Positions 42,951-52,174 are shown, numbered from the stretch's first letter. The stretch: 64,000 nucleotides of DNA from GCA-002727735 sp038134525 (GCA_038134525.1 JAYPVI010000010.1:33342-97341), one strand, 5' to 3'. Numbers and translations: made by a program. The notes: generated by a model not told the origin, from the letters alone.

Positions 42951-44491
42951 AGCATTTCCTTTATTTAATTCTTTTTTTTCTAACCAGTTGTGCCCAACAA
43001 ACTACCTTAACAGGGGGATCAAAAGATGTGACCCCTCCAAAATTAGATAGTGTAAAAACCGATCCTGCACCCCTAACTACTTATTTTAATGGAAATAAGG
43101 TAGAACTAGTTTTTAATGAAAATATTCAACTTAATAATGGAAAAAGAAATCTCATTTCGAACCCCAATATCTATAATATAGAATCAAACGTCAATAAAAA
43201 TAAATTAATAGTTAGTTGGGAAGATTCACTAAGTATCAATACTACCTATCAACTTTATTTTCCTAATTCTATTTCTGATATCACAGAAAAAAATGCCATT
43301 TCTAGTTTTAGTTATGTTTTTTCAACAGGGAATCAAATTGAAAGTGGAAAATATAATGGGAAAATCATAGAAATGCCTAACCTTCAAAAAGGAGAAAACT
43401 ACCTTGTTTTCTTGAGGCACATATCAGACACTCTATTAAACTACAAAACGTATAGTAAAACTGATGGTACATTTGAATTTGATTTTATAAAGTCAGGAAA
43501 CTATTATGTTGGAGGGTTCAATGATAAAAACAATAATTTTCTGCTGGATAGTTTAACTGAAACAGTGTTTTTCAATACAGATACGATTAACATCATCTCA
43601 GATAGTTTAATGAAAGGGGAACATATTAGCTTTGGGCCTATTCAGAAAGTAAACATTGAAAAATCATCTCTTAATCAATATGGGAGAATTAACATAGAAT
43701 TTAATCAAATCGTTGATTCATGTATTGTTTATGACACTATTTCACAAGTATCTTTTCTTTCTGATAAAAAATCAAAAAAACATACCTTTTTTATGAAAGA
43801 TACATTAGATAAATACTTCTTAATCGTTTCTACACCAAAACAAAATTTTAAGAAAAAAATCATTCTGGCTGATACAGAAAAAAAATCAAAGAAAAATCAA
43901 CTTACGTTTAAAGAAAATCAAGAAGAAAATTGGATTGCATCTCAAGACTATAAATTGCATTTTAATCAATTTTTAAAAGCCATTGACACCAATAAAATTA
44001 ACTTATATCAAAATTCTATTAAGTTGAATGGTTATTATGCTTTTTTGGGCGAAAAACTTACTGTAGCCCCCTCTTTAATTGGTAACTTTAAACTTATTCT
44101 ATTACCTGAAAGTTTGATTGGGTTAAAATCGACTAAAAAAGATACCTCAATTATTCATTTTACAATAAAAGCGGACGATAAACTTGGAGAACTTGACTTG
44201 ATAATTGATAGTCTTGCGCCTTCAAATTACATTTTAAATGTAATAAAGAATGATAAAATTGTGGAAGAAATTCTATTTAGAGGAAGTCAGTTTAAAAAGA
44301 AATTTACTCGCTGTGAACCCGGTAATTATAAACTTAAAATCATACAAGATTTAGATAGAAACAAGTACTGGTCTACCGGAAATATATTTCTGCTTATCCA
44401 GCCTGAAAAAATTTTTCATTACAGTGGAGAAGTTATCATTAAAAAAAATTGGACAACGTCTATAAAATGGATACTCAATTCCTCATTGTAA
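42947..44491 (+). CDS. Big_5/Ig-like domain lipoprotein
   Basis: A 514-residue lipoprotein: signal with Cys in LTSCAQQT (residue 15), then GGSKDVTPPKLDSVKTDPAP, the standard opening of the Ig-like (Big_5) domain proteins found in many Bacteroidota. Residues about 25-125 form the Ig-like domain (VELVFNENIQL and TYQLYFPNSISDI). A SpaA/prealbumin-like stretch (GTFEFDFIKSGNYYVGGFND, about 170-190) follows. The remainder is a beta-rich unknown region. It is coupled to the fRMsr gene and overlaps the convergent nitrilase-family gene by 17 bases. No enzymatic motif is visible; a structural or surface role is likely. Confidence 0.85.
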   Translation: MKHFLYLILFFLTSCAQQTTLTGGSKDVTPPKLDSVKTDPAPLTTYFNGNKVELVFNENIQLNNGKRNLISNPNIYNIESNVNKNKLIVSWEDSLSINTTYQLYFPNSISDITEKNAISSFSYVFSTGNQIESGKYNGKIIEMPNLQKGENYLVFLRHISDTLLNYKTYSKTDGTFEFDFIKSGNYYVGGFNDKNNNFLLDSLTETVFFNTDTINIISDSLMKGEHISFGPIQKVNIEKSSLNQYGRINIEFNQIVDSCIVYDTISQVSFLSDKKSKKHTFFMKDTLDKYFLIVSTPKQNFKKKIILADTEKKSKKNQLTFKENQEENWIASQDYKLHFNQFLKAIDTNKINLYQNSIKLNGYYAFLGEKLTVAPSLIGNFKLILLPESLIGLKSTKKDTSIIHFTIKADDKLGELDLIIDSLAPSNYILNVIKNDKIVEEILFRGSQFKKKFTRCEPGNYKLKIIQDLDRNKYWSTGNIFLLIQPEKIFHYSGEVIIKKNWTTSIKWILNSSL

Positions 44492-45254
44492 AAGAATCTG
44501 CATCTTGAAGAACTGGGAACTTTTTTCTAAAATCATTTAACTCACTTTTGTTGCATTCAATTTGATAAAACATCTTTTTACCGGACTCAAATTGATCAAG
44601 TCTTTGACCTTTGTAATCAAATATTCTAGATTGGCCATCATAAATAATATCATTTCCATCAGTACCAACTCGATTAACTCCAAATGTGAAAGCACTGTTT
44701 TCTATGGCTCGGGCTTTTAATAAATCCACCCATGCACTAGATCTCTTTGCCGGCCAATTTGCTATATAAATGAGAATATCGTATTTATATTTTTCTCCCT
44801 CTAACTTATTTCGACTCCAAACAGGAAATCTCAAATCATAGCAAATTAATGGCATTATTTTCCACCCTTTGTAATCTATTACAATACTTTTTTCTCCAGC
44901 ACAATATGTTTTATCTTCATTGGCCATAGTAAATAAGTGCCGCTTATCATAATATTGAATGTCATCTTTGTGTACGGCATAAAGTCTGTTATAAAATCGA
45001 TTTTCATCATTTACTGGAATGCTTCCAATTATCATAAATCCATGGTAATTTGACATTTTTTTCATCCAGCTAAGCGTTTTTCCCTCTTTTTTTTCTGCAA
45101 CTTTTTTAGCATTCATCGTAAATCCAGTAGTAAACATTTCAGGAAGAATTACAAGATCTGATGATGGCAAAGAGCTGATTTTTTCTGTTAATTGATCTAA
45201 ATTCCTATCAATATCTTCCCAATAAATATCCATTTGTATGGAAGTGATTTTCAT
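44475..45254 (-). CDS. carbon-nitrogen hydrolase, omega-amidase (YafV-like)
   Basis: A 259-residue nitrilase-superfamily enzyme. The catalytic triad is visible as E in LVILPEMFTTGF (about 41), K in YDKRHLFTMA (about 108), and C in MPLICYDLRFPVWSR (about 145). The TMANEDKTYCAGE stretch and ANWPAKRSSAWVDLLKARAIEN are typical of the YafV/Nit2 omega-amidase branch, which hydrolyses alpha-ketoglutaramate and succinamate-like amides. I use the ATG at 45254; the upstream in-frame TTG adds only two codons. It diverges from the YwqK paralogue and is convergent with the Ig-like lipoprotein. Confidence 0.92.
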   Translation of the reverse strand: MKITSIQMDIYWEDIDRNLDQLTEKISSLPSSDLVILPEMFTTGFTMNAKKVAEKKEGKTLSWMKKMSNYHGFMIIGSIPVNDENRFYNRLYAVHKDDIQYYDKRHLFTMANEDKTYCAGEKSIVIDYKGWKIMPLICYDLRFPVWSRNKLEGEKYKYDILIYIANWPAKRSSAWVDLLKARAIENSAFTFGVNRVGTDGNDIIYDGQSRIFDYKGQRLDQFESGKKMFYQIECNKSELNDFRKKFPVLQDADSFTMRN

Positions 45255-45300
45255 AATCAATTGTTAATTAAAGCTTAAAATTAAACGATCCTAAATAAAA

Positions 45301-46203
45301 ATGGTTCGACTTTTGTACTTTTACGAGAAGGTGAGAACAAAAACAATATATATATCAATTTTCCTTTTTGCGATGATTTTTACATTTCAATTTGTTTATG
45401 GGATTAATAATGACACCATTAACAAGGTTGATCCAGAAAGTGGAAAAAAAACAGGCTATTGGATTATTACTGGTGAAATGAAACCAAAAGAAGGGTATAA
45501 TGCTGAGAATAAAATTGAAGAAGGAGTGTATGTCAATAGCAGAAAGAATGGCATTTGGATTAAGTATTGGCCTAATGGTAATATAAGGAGTGAGATTAAC
45601 TATAAAAATGGCAGAACTAATGGATCCTACACCACCTATTTTCAAAATGGTAATGTAGAAGAAAAAGGGAAAGTAATTGCAGGTATGATGCAGGGTGAAT
45701 TTACTTTATTTTGGCCCAATGGAAAACTAAGGCAAAAGAAAAAATTCAATTTAAATGGTAATACCGATGGGCAAGTTGTCTACTATTATCCCAACGGAAA
45801 CAAAGAACTCGTTTTTGAATCTAAAAATGGAATAGAAAATGGAAGCGCTACATGGTATTATGAAAATGGAGACAAGAAAAAAGATTGCTTCTTTGATAAT
45901 GGTACTGTCCAAACCTCTAAACAGTACGAACTCCTTAATGAAATTACCACTTACATAGACAAAGAAATTGAAATGGGACCAAAAATTCAAGGTAAGTTTA
46001 ACCAGGCCAACAATGATCTTATTAATAATTACGGGAAAACCTATGACGAAAATAAAAACTTGCTCATGGACGGAGAGTTTAAGGATGGATATCTATACAA
46101 CGGAAGACATTTTATTTATGATGAGTTTGGACTTTTAGAGAAAATAAAAGTTTTTAAGAATGGAGTCTTCGTAGGAAATGGTATTATCGGGAAGTATATA
46201 TAA
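45301..46203 (+). CDS. secreted YwqK/MORN_2 repeat protein (paralogue B)
   Basis: A 300-residue protein similar over its full length to 17188-18057. It has a hydrophobic signal (cleavage near FVYG, residue about 34), then about seven MORN_2 repeats (IWIKYWPNGNIRSEINYKNG, TTYFQNGNVEEKGK, FTLFWPNGKLRQKKKFNLNG and others), a non-repeat insert (about 205-235), and two final repeats ending GNGIIG. The start may instead be GTG at 45331, which would give a shorter, more typical signal. It shares WIITGEM and LLMDGEF blocks with paralogue A. It stands alone between the nitrilase-family gene and the queuosine transporter. No toxin is adjacent. Confidence 0.85.
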   Translation: MVRLLYFYEKVRTKTIYISIFLFAMIFTFQFVYGINNDTINKVDPESGKKTGYWIITGEMKPKEGYNAENKIEEGVYVNSRKNGIWIKYWPNGNIRSEINYKNGRTNGSYTTYFQNGNVEEKGKVIAGMMQGEFTLFWPNGKLRQKKKFNLNGNTDGQVVYYYPNGNKELVFESKNGIENGSATWYYENGDKKKDCFFDNGTVQTSKQYELLNEITTYIDKEIEMGPKIQGKFNQANNDLINNYGKTYDENKNLLMDGEFKDGYLYNGRHFIYDEFGLLEKIKVFKNGVFVGNGIIGKYI

Positions 46204-46229
46204 TTTAGCTACTTTTTCAATTTAACAGC

Positions 46230-46970
46230 TTGTCTAATACAAAAAAACAAGAACTCCTTTTTTTGGGACTTTCAGGAATTTTTCTGGGTTCCTTAACGTT
46301 GCTTAATGTCTTAGGAACATCCAAATTCATAGATTATTCTTTTCATTTATTTGATCTTGACATTCCATTTGTAATTGCAATTGGGGTTTTACCATATCCA
46401 TTTACATTTTTATGTACCGATTTAATTAGTGAATTATATGGTAGAACAAGAGCAAATCAGGTGGTTTGGATGGGGCTAATACTAAATATATGGGTTATCT
46501 TTTTTGTCTGGATATCTGGAGTGTTAGATCCACCGGAAATACTCATTGACGGACTTCCGGAAGTATATTCAAACGGAAATCAAATTTTCATTCCTCAAGA
46601 ATATGCATTTTATCAAATTAGAAAATTAACAATGGGGGCTACTGTTGCTTCAATGGTCGCATACCTTTCAGCTCAATTTGTTGATGTACATATTTTTCAC
46701 TATTTAAAAACAAAAACAAAAGGTAAAAAGCTTTGGTTAAGAAATAATGTTTCCACTATATTTAGTCAATTTATTGACAGTGTTGCTGTAATTGTCATTA
46801 CCCATTTTCTTGTAGATGGACTACCAAAAGGAGCGGATGGTAAATTAACACACTCCTTAATTTATTTTATTTTTTCAGGTTATTTATTTAAGCTAGTGGT
46901 TGCTCTTTTTGACACTATTCCTTTCTACTATCTAACAAAAAAATTCAAACCTTATTTTGAAACCAGTTAG
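46230..46970 (+). CDS. yhhQ: queuosine precursor transporter (YhhQ/VUT family)
   Basis: A 246-residue inner-membrane transporter with six predicted helices. The family pattern is clear: the first helix LLFLGLSGIFLGSLTLLNVLG, the signature PFTFLCTDLISELYGRTRANQVVW, and ASMVAYLSAQFVDVHIFHYLK with NVSTIFSQFIDSVAVIVI. YhhQ imports preQ0/preQ1 for queuosine tRNA modification. The start is TTG at 46230, 26 bases after the MORN_2 paralogue. The stop overlaps the convergent SCO gene by 4 bases. I see no preQ1 riboswitch in the short gap upstream. Confidence 0.92.
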   Translation: MSNTKKQELLFLGLSGIFLGSLTLLNVLGTSKFIDYSFHLFDLDIPFVIAIGVLPYPFTFLCTDLISELYGRTRANQVVWMGLILNIWVIFFVWISGVLDPPEILIDGLPEVYSNGNQIFIPQEYAFYQIRKLTMGATVASMVAYLSAQFVDVHIFHYLKTKTKGKKLWLRNNVSTIFSQFIDSVAVIVITHFLVDGLPKGADGKLTHSLIYFIFSGYLFKLVVALFDTIPFYYLTKKFKPYFETS

Positions 46971-47650
46971 AGTAGCTTATTGATGTCACTAAGAAGTTGT
47001 TTTATGTCATTTTCATTTGTGCCATCATAATACCCTCTAATACGCTTTTTTTTGTCAATTAAAACTACATTCTCGGTATGAATAAAATCAGTCTCTGTTC
47101 CATGTTGATAATTTGGATCATTTATGGCTGGGGCAACCATGTAGTCCTGTCTTGCTAATCGATATAACTCTTTTTTATCTCCTGTAAGAAATCGCCATGT
47201 ATCATAATTTGCTTGGTATTGGTTGGCATATAAATTCAATACATCAACGCTATCCATTTCAGGCCAAACTGTATGAGATAGAATCAATACATTTTGGTTT
47301 TTTTTGTAAAAATCATGAATCTTTTGAAGATTTTGGGTCATTATTGGGCAAATCGACCCACATGAAACGAAAAAAAAGTCAACTACAACCACTTTATTTT
47401 CAATCAATTTTTCTGTTACCGCTTTACCCCTTTGATCAACTAAGTTAAATGGGGAAATTTGATGATAAATTCCTTCCTTGCCAATTCCTCTATTATGCAG
47501 AGAAGAATCTACCAGTTCAGGATTAATATCTCTTGGTGATAGTATAGGTAATGGTTGAGTATCAAAATCACTAAAAGCTACAAAATAGGTTACAACGACA
47601 GCTAAAACTGTAATACTTAAAAATATAATTAAACGTTTAACTAAATCCAT
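46967..47650 (-). CDS. SCO1/SenC-family copper-binding protein
   Basis: A 227-residue thioredoxin-fold protein with an N-terminal membrane anchor (residues about 8-26). The copper-binding CxxxC is visible as FFVSCGSICPIMTQNL (about 94-98), and the distal His follows in TDFIHTENVVLID. SCO proteins deliver copper to the CuA site of cytochrome c oxidase, on the periplasmic side. Length and motifs fit. Its start overlaps the end of the MDR reductase gene by 14 bases, so it is the last gene of the purN-channel-rnhA-reductase-SCO unit. No cytochrome oxidase gene is adjacent. Confidence 0.92.
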   Translation of the reverse strand: MDLVKRLIIFLSITVLAVVVTYFVAFSDFDTQPLPILSPRDINPELVDSSLHNRGIGKEGIYHQISPFNLVDQRGKAVTEKLIENKVVVVDFFFVSCGSICPIMTQNLQKIHDFYKKNQNVLILSHTVWPEMDSVDVLNLYANQYQANYDTWRFLTGDKKELYRLARQDYMVAPAINDPNYQHGTETDFIHTENVVLIDKKKRIRGYYDGTNENDIKQLLSDINKLL

Positions 47651-48677
47651 CTAATTCGATATAGATTTTGCCCGTATATTTTCCTTTTTCAAAACCATCA
47701 TGCGCTTTTGGTAAATCTTTCCATGTAAATTTAAAATCAGCAACTGGTGTAATTTGTTTTTGTTTAGCTAATTCCACTAATTCTAAAAGTACAGACTTCA
47801 TCTTTTCAGGTTTTTGATCAGCAATACTAAGTAAATTTAAACCAATTACCCCTTGTGATTTCATCAAAAGAAAAACAGGATGAAATTTCCCAATCTTAAA
47901 AAGTTGAAATAAAGTGAACAACACTCCTTTACGATGGTTTGATCGATCGGATATTCCGTAAAACACTAATTTTCCATTGGTGTCTAAAATGGATAAATCT
48001 TTTTTTACTGTAGCCCCCCCAACAGCGTTAAAAGCTGCACTTACTTTACTGTATTTTGGATGATTTTCTATCTCCTTTTTGTAATCAATTTCCGTTGTTA
48101 TTAAAGGTAGATCAACCCCATTTTGTTTTAAGTATTCTACCTTAATTGGCGATCTTGTGAGTCCGATCACATTACATCCCTTCCATTTGGCTAATTGGGT
48201 TAACGCTGTTCCAACACCTCCTGAAGCAGCATGAATTAACACGGTTTCACCAGGATACAAATTGATCTCGTGACAAAGGGCAAAATAGGCTGTACAATAT
48301 TGAGTAGCTAATGATAAAGCTGATCCGTTTGAGATTTCTTGAGGTATTTCAACAATTCCGTTGATTACAGTTTTGGCATACTGTGCGTATCCTCCAAAAC
48401 GTGTCATAGCTAACACCCTTTTCCCAATCCACTTTTGATTTTTTGTACTTTTTACCTCAACTACCTCTCCTACTACTTCATATCCTAAAATACATGGTAA
48501 TGGTGGGGCTGCTCTATATAACCCTTTTCTAGCCATGACGTCTGCATAGTTTAAGCCAAAAGCGTGAACTTTTACTAACAGTTCGTCATCTTTTAAAAGT
48601 GTGGGCTTTTCTAATTCAACTTCATCAAAAACTAAACTAGAAGGGCCACCATATTTTGTTAATTGAAAAGCCTTCAT
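47637..48677 (-). CDS. VAT-1-like medium-chain quinone reductase
   Basis: A 346-residue zinc-independent medium-chain dehydrogenase/reductase: GroES-like N-terminal domain (VKVHAFGLNYADVMARKGLY, then PCILGYEVVGEV), NADPH-binding Rossmann domain (HAASGGVGTALTQLAKWKG), and the GLNLLSIADQ stretch and FEKGKYTGKIYIEL C-terminus found in VAT-1-like enzymes. No zinc-ligand Cys cluster is present. I use the ATG at 48677 (MKAFQLTKYGG); the longer frame reaches back into rnhA. It lies one base after the rnhA stop and overlaps the SCO gene. Likely reduces quinones or enones; substrate unknown. Confidence 0.9.
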   Translation of the reverse strand: MKAFQLTKYGGPSSLVFDEVELEKPTLLKDDELLVKVHAFGLNYADVMARKGLYRAAPPLPCILGYEVVGEVVEVKSTKNQKWIGKRVLAMTRFGGYAQYAKTVINGIVEIPQEISNGSALSLATQYCTAYFALCHEINLYPGETVLIHAASGGVGTALTQLAKWKGCNVIGLTRSPIKVEYLKQNGVDLPLITTEIDYKKEIENHPKYSKVSAAFNAVGGATVKKDLSILDTNGKLVFYGISDRSNHRKGVLFTLFQLFKIGKFHPVFLLMKSQGVIGLNLLSIADQKPEKMKSVLLELVELAKQKQITPVADFKFTWKDLPKAHDGFEKGKYTGKIYIELDGFS

Positions 48678-48678
48678 A

Positions 48679-49146
48679 TTAACTATCATGAACGGATAGG
48701 GATTCGTACTCTTTATCAATACTCAAATGTGATGACTCTGAGGCAGCAACGGCTAGTTCATCACATTTTTCATTCTGTGGATGACCAGCGTGACCTTTAA
48801 CCCACTTAAAGTGAACTCGATGTAATCGAAAAACGATCAAAAAACGTTTCCACAAATCTTGATTTTTCTTTCCCTTAAAATGCTTTTTTTCCCAATTAAA
48901 AACCCAACCTTTTTCAACCGCATCAACTACGTATTTTGAGTCAGAGTAGACCGTTACTTCTTGATGATGCTTTTTTAAGGCTTCTAATCCCACAATTACG
49001 GCAAGAAGTTCCATTCTATTGTTAGTCGTTAATCTGAAACCTGATGATAACTCTTTGTAATGAATTCCAGCTATTAGTACAACTCCATAACCACCGGGAC
49101 CTGGATTGCCTTTTGCCGCGCCATCTGTGTAAATGCTTATTTTCAT
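48679..49146 (-). CDS. rnhA: ribonuclease HI
   Basis: A 155-residue enzyme that removes RNA from RNA-DNA hybrids. The four acidic residues are visible: D8 in YTDGAAKGNPGPGG, E46 in NNRMELLAV, D69 in YSDSKYVVDAVEKGW, and the last Asp in HAGHPQNEKCDELA, with the catalytic His in HAGH. The basic handle WEKKHFKGKKNQDLW is present. It overlaps the channel gene by 4 bases and sits one base before the MDR reductase start. Confidence 0.96.
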   Translation of the reverse strand: MKISIYTDGAAKGNPGPGGYGVVLIAGIHYKELSSGFRLTTNNRMELLAVIVGLEALKKHHQEVTVYSDSKYVVDAVEKGWVFNWEKKHFKGKKNQDLWKRFLIVFRLHRVHFKWVKGHAGHPQNEKCDELAVAASESSHLSIDKEYESLSVHDS

Positions 49147-49961
49147 ATTGGTTCGGAATTGAGTTCAGCACCACATTTTTTACAAAATAAGGCATCGTCA
49201 TCATGACTATCAAAAGAACAACTAGAACACGCTTGCGTATTTAGTGATACTTTGGAAAGCTCAACAGAAATGAGTCCAGTCGGTACAGCTATGATAGCAT
49301 AACCTAAAATCATGATGATTGATGCAAAAAATTGACCTAAAGCAGTTTGTGGAGCTATATCACCATACCCCACCGTAGTAAGGGTTACAATAGCCCAATA
49401 AATACTTCTTGGTATAGAAGTAAACCCATCTTTTGGATCTTCAATTATGTAAATAATAGTACCCATTAATGTAACAATAGAAAGAACAACAAATAAGAAA
49501 ACAACGATGCGCTGTCTAGTTGCAATAAAAGCTTCTTTTAACGCTTTTGCTTCCTTTACATATCTAATCAATTTTAAAATTCTAAAGATCCTGATTAATC
49601 GAATTGTTCGGATGGTTTTAATGGATGAAATGTTATTAGCATTAGCTCCTATCGCAAATCCAAGGTAAGAAGGAAGCAAAGCCAATAAATCAATTATACC
49701 ATAAAAACTTGTTATGTATTTAATTGGGTTTTGTACTGAAATTAACCTTAATATATACTCTATGGAAAAAATGATGGTAAATATCCATTCTGCTATATCA
49801 AAATAAGATTGATATTGGCTTCTAAAGGAATCAACGCTTTCAAGCATTACGGCAAGGACACTAAAGACAATTAGTATAAGCAAGGAAAGGTCAAAGAACT
49901 TTCCTGCAGGAGTATCGGCCTCAAAAATTACTTCGTGAATTCTATGCCTTAATTTATTCAT
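49143..49961 (-). CDS. voltage-gated potassium-channel-like protein with zinc-ribbon tail
   Basis: A 272-residue six-helix ion transporter. The S4 segment is SIKTIRTIRLIRIFRILKL (about 108-126) with regularly spaced Arg, and the selectivity filter is TLTTVGYGDIAP in the pore loop (about 194-205). The inner helix follows. The C-terminus is unusual: CSSC plus CKKCGAEL with 14 intervening residues form a zinc-ribbon-type tail (about 243-268). Length is otherwise usual for bacterial Kv-like proteins. It overlaps purN by 8 bases and rnhA by 4, an unexpected set of operon partners. Confidence 0.93.
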   Translation of the reverse strand: MNKLRHRIHEVIFEADTPAGKFFDLSLLILIVFSVLAVMLESVDSFRSQYQSYFDIAEWIFTIIFSIEYILRLISVQNPIKYITSFYGIIDLLALLPSYLGFAIGANANNISSIKTIRTIRLIRIFRILKLIRYVKEAKALKEAFIATRQRIVVFLFVVLSIVTLMGTIIYIIEDPKDGFTSIPRSIYWAIVTLTTVGYGDIAPQTALGQFFASIIMILGYAIIAVPTGLISVELSKVSLNTQACSSCSFDSHDDDALFCKKCGAELNSEPI

Positions 49962-50517
49962 TGTTCAACATTAAAATGATTTGTGGAAAATAAGTCATTT
50001 CCAAGGCATTGATTTTTTGTTTTAATGAATTCAAAGATTCTTCTTCGGACAAACTTACCTCAAATTGCTTTATGATCTTTCCTTCATCATAATTTTCATT
50101 CACGAAATGAAATGTGATACCGCTTTTTAATTCTTTGTTTTTTAGCACCGCTTTATGAACATGATGTCCATACATCCCTTTGCCACCATAAAGAGGAAGT
50201 AGTGATGGATGCACATTAATAATTTTTCCCTTAAAATTTTTCACAAATTCTTCAGGTATCATTAATAGAAATCCAGCTAAAACAACCAAATCGATATTAA
50301 AATCTTGCATTAGTTGAAGTAAATAACCACTTTTTCCAAAATCGTCACGATTGAATAAAATATTATTAACATGATATTCTTTAGCATATTGAATTACAGG
50401 ACTATTAGGATTATTTGTAGCCACCAAATTGACCTTTATATCATCATTTCTATGAAATTGAGCTAGTATATTTTTCACATTTGAACCTTTTCCTGATGCT
50501 AATAATGCTATATTCAT
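49954..50517 (-). CDS. purN: phosphoribosylglycinamide formyltransferase
   Basis: A 187-residue enzyme of purine synthesis that transfers a formyl group from 10-formyl-THF to GAR. Visible are the N-terminal LLASGKGSNVKNIL, the catalytic Asn/His/Asp set as INVHPSLLPLYGGKGMYG (about 108-126) with SGITFHFVNENYDEGKII, and DLVVLAGFLLMIP. Length is normal. It is the first gene of a five-gene minus-strand unit, diverging from acpP, with about 135 bases between the two starts. Confidence 0.95.
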   Translation of the reverse strand: MNIALLASGKGSNVKNILAQFHRNDDIKVNLVATNNPNSPVIQYAKEYHVNNILFNRDDFGKSGYLLQLMQDFNIDLVVLAGFLLMIPEEFVKNFKGKIINVHPSLLPLYGGKGMYGHHVHKAVLKNKELKSGITFHFVNENYDEGKIIKQFEVSLSEEESLNSLKQKINALEMTYFPQIILMLNNE

Positions 50518-50593
50518 GAGAAAATTTCACGAAATATAAAAATTGAAATTCACCTATTCAACTATAGGAATTGAATAAGTTTAAAGTAAAGTA

Positions 50594-50625
50594 TTTTGCT
50601 GAATACAGGAAATGTTATTTATTTG
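50594..50625 (+). promoter_or_regulatory. putative acpP promoter
   Basis: TTTTG at 50594-50598 and the T/A-rich box TTATTTATTTG at 50615-50625 have spacing near the Bacteroidota sigma-A pattern (TTTG-N19/20-TAnnTTTG), though the second box is not an exact match. It would give a leader of about 20-25 bases to the acpP ATG. Confidence 0.4.
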
Positions 50626-50653
50626 CACTCTAAATCAATTAAAACACATAACA

Positions 50654-50887
50654 ATGTCAGACGTAAAATCTAAAGTAATCTCTATCATAGTTGACAAATT
50701 AGGAGTTGACGAAGGAGAAGTAACTAATGAAGCAAGTTTCACTAATGATTTAGGTGCAGATTCATTAGATACTGTTGAATTGATCATGGAATTTGAAAAA
50801 GAATTCAACATTGCTATTCCAGATGAGCAGGCGGAAAACATTCAGACTGTTGGTGAAGCTATTTCTTATATAGAAGAGAATAAATAA
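50654..50887 (+). CDS. acpP: acyl carrier protein
   Basis: A 77-residue acidic carrier protein that holds fatty-acyl intermediates on 4'-phosphopantetheine attached to Ser37 in LGADSLDTVELIM. Length is standard for ACP. I use the ATG at 50654 (MSDVKSKVISIIV); the longer frame to 50612 would overlap the likely promoter. It is followed 33 bases later by fabF and then rnc, the order typical of this phylum. It diverges from purN. Confidence 0.98.
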   Translation: MSDVKSKVISIIVDKLGVDEGEVTNEASFTNDLGADSLDTVELIMEFEKEFNIAIPDEQAENIQTVGEAISYIEENK

Positions 50888-50920
50888 TATTCTTCCTTTT
50901 ACAATAAGCAAATAAATTTT

Positions 50921-52174
50921 ATGGAAAAAAAACGAGTTGTCGTAACTGGGTTAGGTGCGCTCACCCCCATCGGAAATACAGTAGATGCCTATTGGGATAA
51001 TCTTATAGCTGGAAAAAGTGGAGCGGATTACATCACCAAATTTGATGCGAGTTTATTCAAAACCCAATTTGCTTGTGAAGTTAAAGGATTTGACCCATTA
51101 GAAGTAATGGATAGGAAAGAGGTTCGAAAACTGGACCTCTTTTCTATTTACGCTATGGCCACCGCTAAAGAAGCATTTGAAGATTCAAAATTAGATTTAG
51201 AATCTGTAAATCTTGACAGAGCTGGTGTTGTTTGGGGCTCGGGAATAGGGGGAATGAAGACCTTCCAAGAAGAATGTTTTAACTACAAAGATGGTGACGG
51301 TTCACCAAGATTCAATCCTTTTTTTGTACCAAAAATGATAGTAGATATTGCAGCTGGACATATCTCTATAAAATATGGTCTTAAAGGCCCAAACTATGTA
51401 ACTGTTTCTGCTTGTGCTTCTTCTACAAATGCTATTATAGACGCGTTGATGTTAATTCAATTAGGTAAATGTGATTTTATTGTTACTGGAGGCAGCGAAG
51501 CTGGTGTAAATATTACAGGAATTGGCGGATTTAATGCACTTAAGGCACTGTCAACAAGAAATGATAACCCACAAACAGCTTCAAGACCATTTGATGCAAC
51601 AAGAGATGGTTTTGTTCTAGGTGAGGGATCTGGTTGTTTAATTTTAGAAGAATTAGAACATGCCAAGGCAAGAGGAGCTAAAATTTATGCTGAAGTCGTT
51701 GGTGGTGGACTTACTGCAGATGCACACCATATTACGGCACCACATCCGGAAGGACTCGGAGCAATAAGCGTAATGAGACAATCGCTTCACGATGCTGGAA
51801 TGAATCCTGAAGAAATTGATTATATCAATGTTCACGGTACATCAACACCACTTGGAGACATCGCAGAAACCAAAGCCATTAAAGAGGTGTTCGGATCTCA
51901 TGCTTTTAAACTAAATATTAGTAGTACAAAATCAATGACTGGACATTTATTGGGTGCAGCTGGAGCCATAGAAGCTATTGCATCAATTAAAGCTGTAGAA
52001 AATGATATTGTTCCACCAACTATTAATTTTGAACACAAAGATGACCAAATTGACTATAATTTGAATTTAACACTCAATAAAGCACAGAAAAGAACAGTTA
52101 ATGCAGCTCTGAGTAATACTTTTGGATTTGGGGGGCACAATACGTCAGTCATCGTAAAAAAATTTCATGATTAG
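50921..52174 (+). CDS. fabF: beta-ketoacyl-ACP synthase II
   Basis: A 417-residue condensing enzyme that extends acyl-ACP with malonyl-ACP. The Cys-His-His triad is visible: the nucleophile in VTVSACASSTNAI, His in NVHGTSTPLGD, and His in STKSMTGHLLGAAGAIE. The N-terminus is KKRVVVTGLGALTPIG, the C-terminus NTFGFGGHNTSVIV. Length is normal. It overlaps rnc by 8 bases, and together with acpP forms an operon. Fatty-acid extension and rnc are thus co-expressed. Confidence 0.97.
   Translation: MEKKRVVVTGLGALTPIGNTVDAYWDNLIAGKSGADYITKFDASLFKTQFACEVKGFDPLEVMDRKEVRKLDLFSIYAMATAKEAFEDSKLDLESVNLDRAGVVWGSGIGGMKTFQEECFNYKDGDGSPRFNPFFVPKMIVDIAAGHISIKYGLKGPNYVTVSACASSTNAIIDALMLIQLGKCDFIVTGGSEAGVNITGIGGFNALKALSTRNDNPQTASRPFDATRDGFVLGEGSGCLILEELEHAKARGAKIYAEVVGGGLTADAHHITAPHPEGLGAISVMRQSLHDAGMNPEEIDYINVHGTSTPLGDIAETKAIKEVFGSHAFKLNISSTKSMTGHLLGAAGAIEAIASIKAVENDIVPPTINFEHKDDQIDYNLNLTLNKAQKRTVNAALSNTFGFGGHNTSVIVKKFHD

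Noticed and set aside
46204..46229. preQ1 riboswitch before the queuosine transporter
   Set aside because: Only 26 bases separate the two genes, and no pseudoknot-type stem with an A-rich tail is present.
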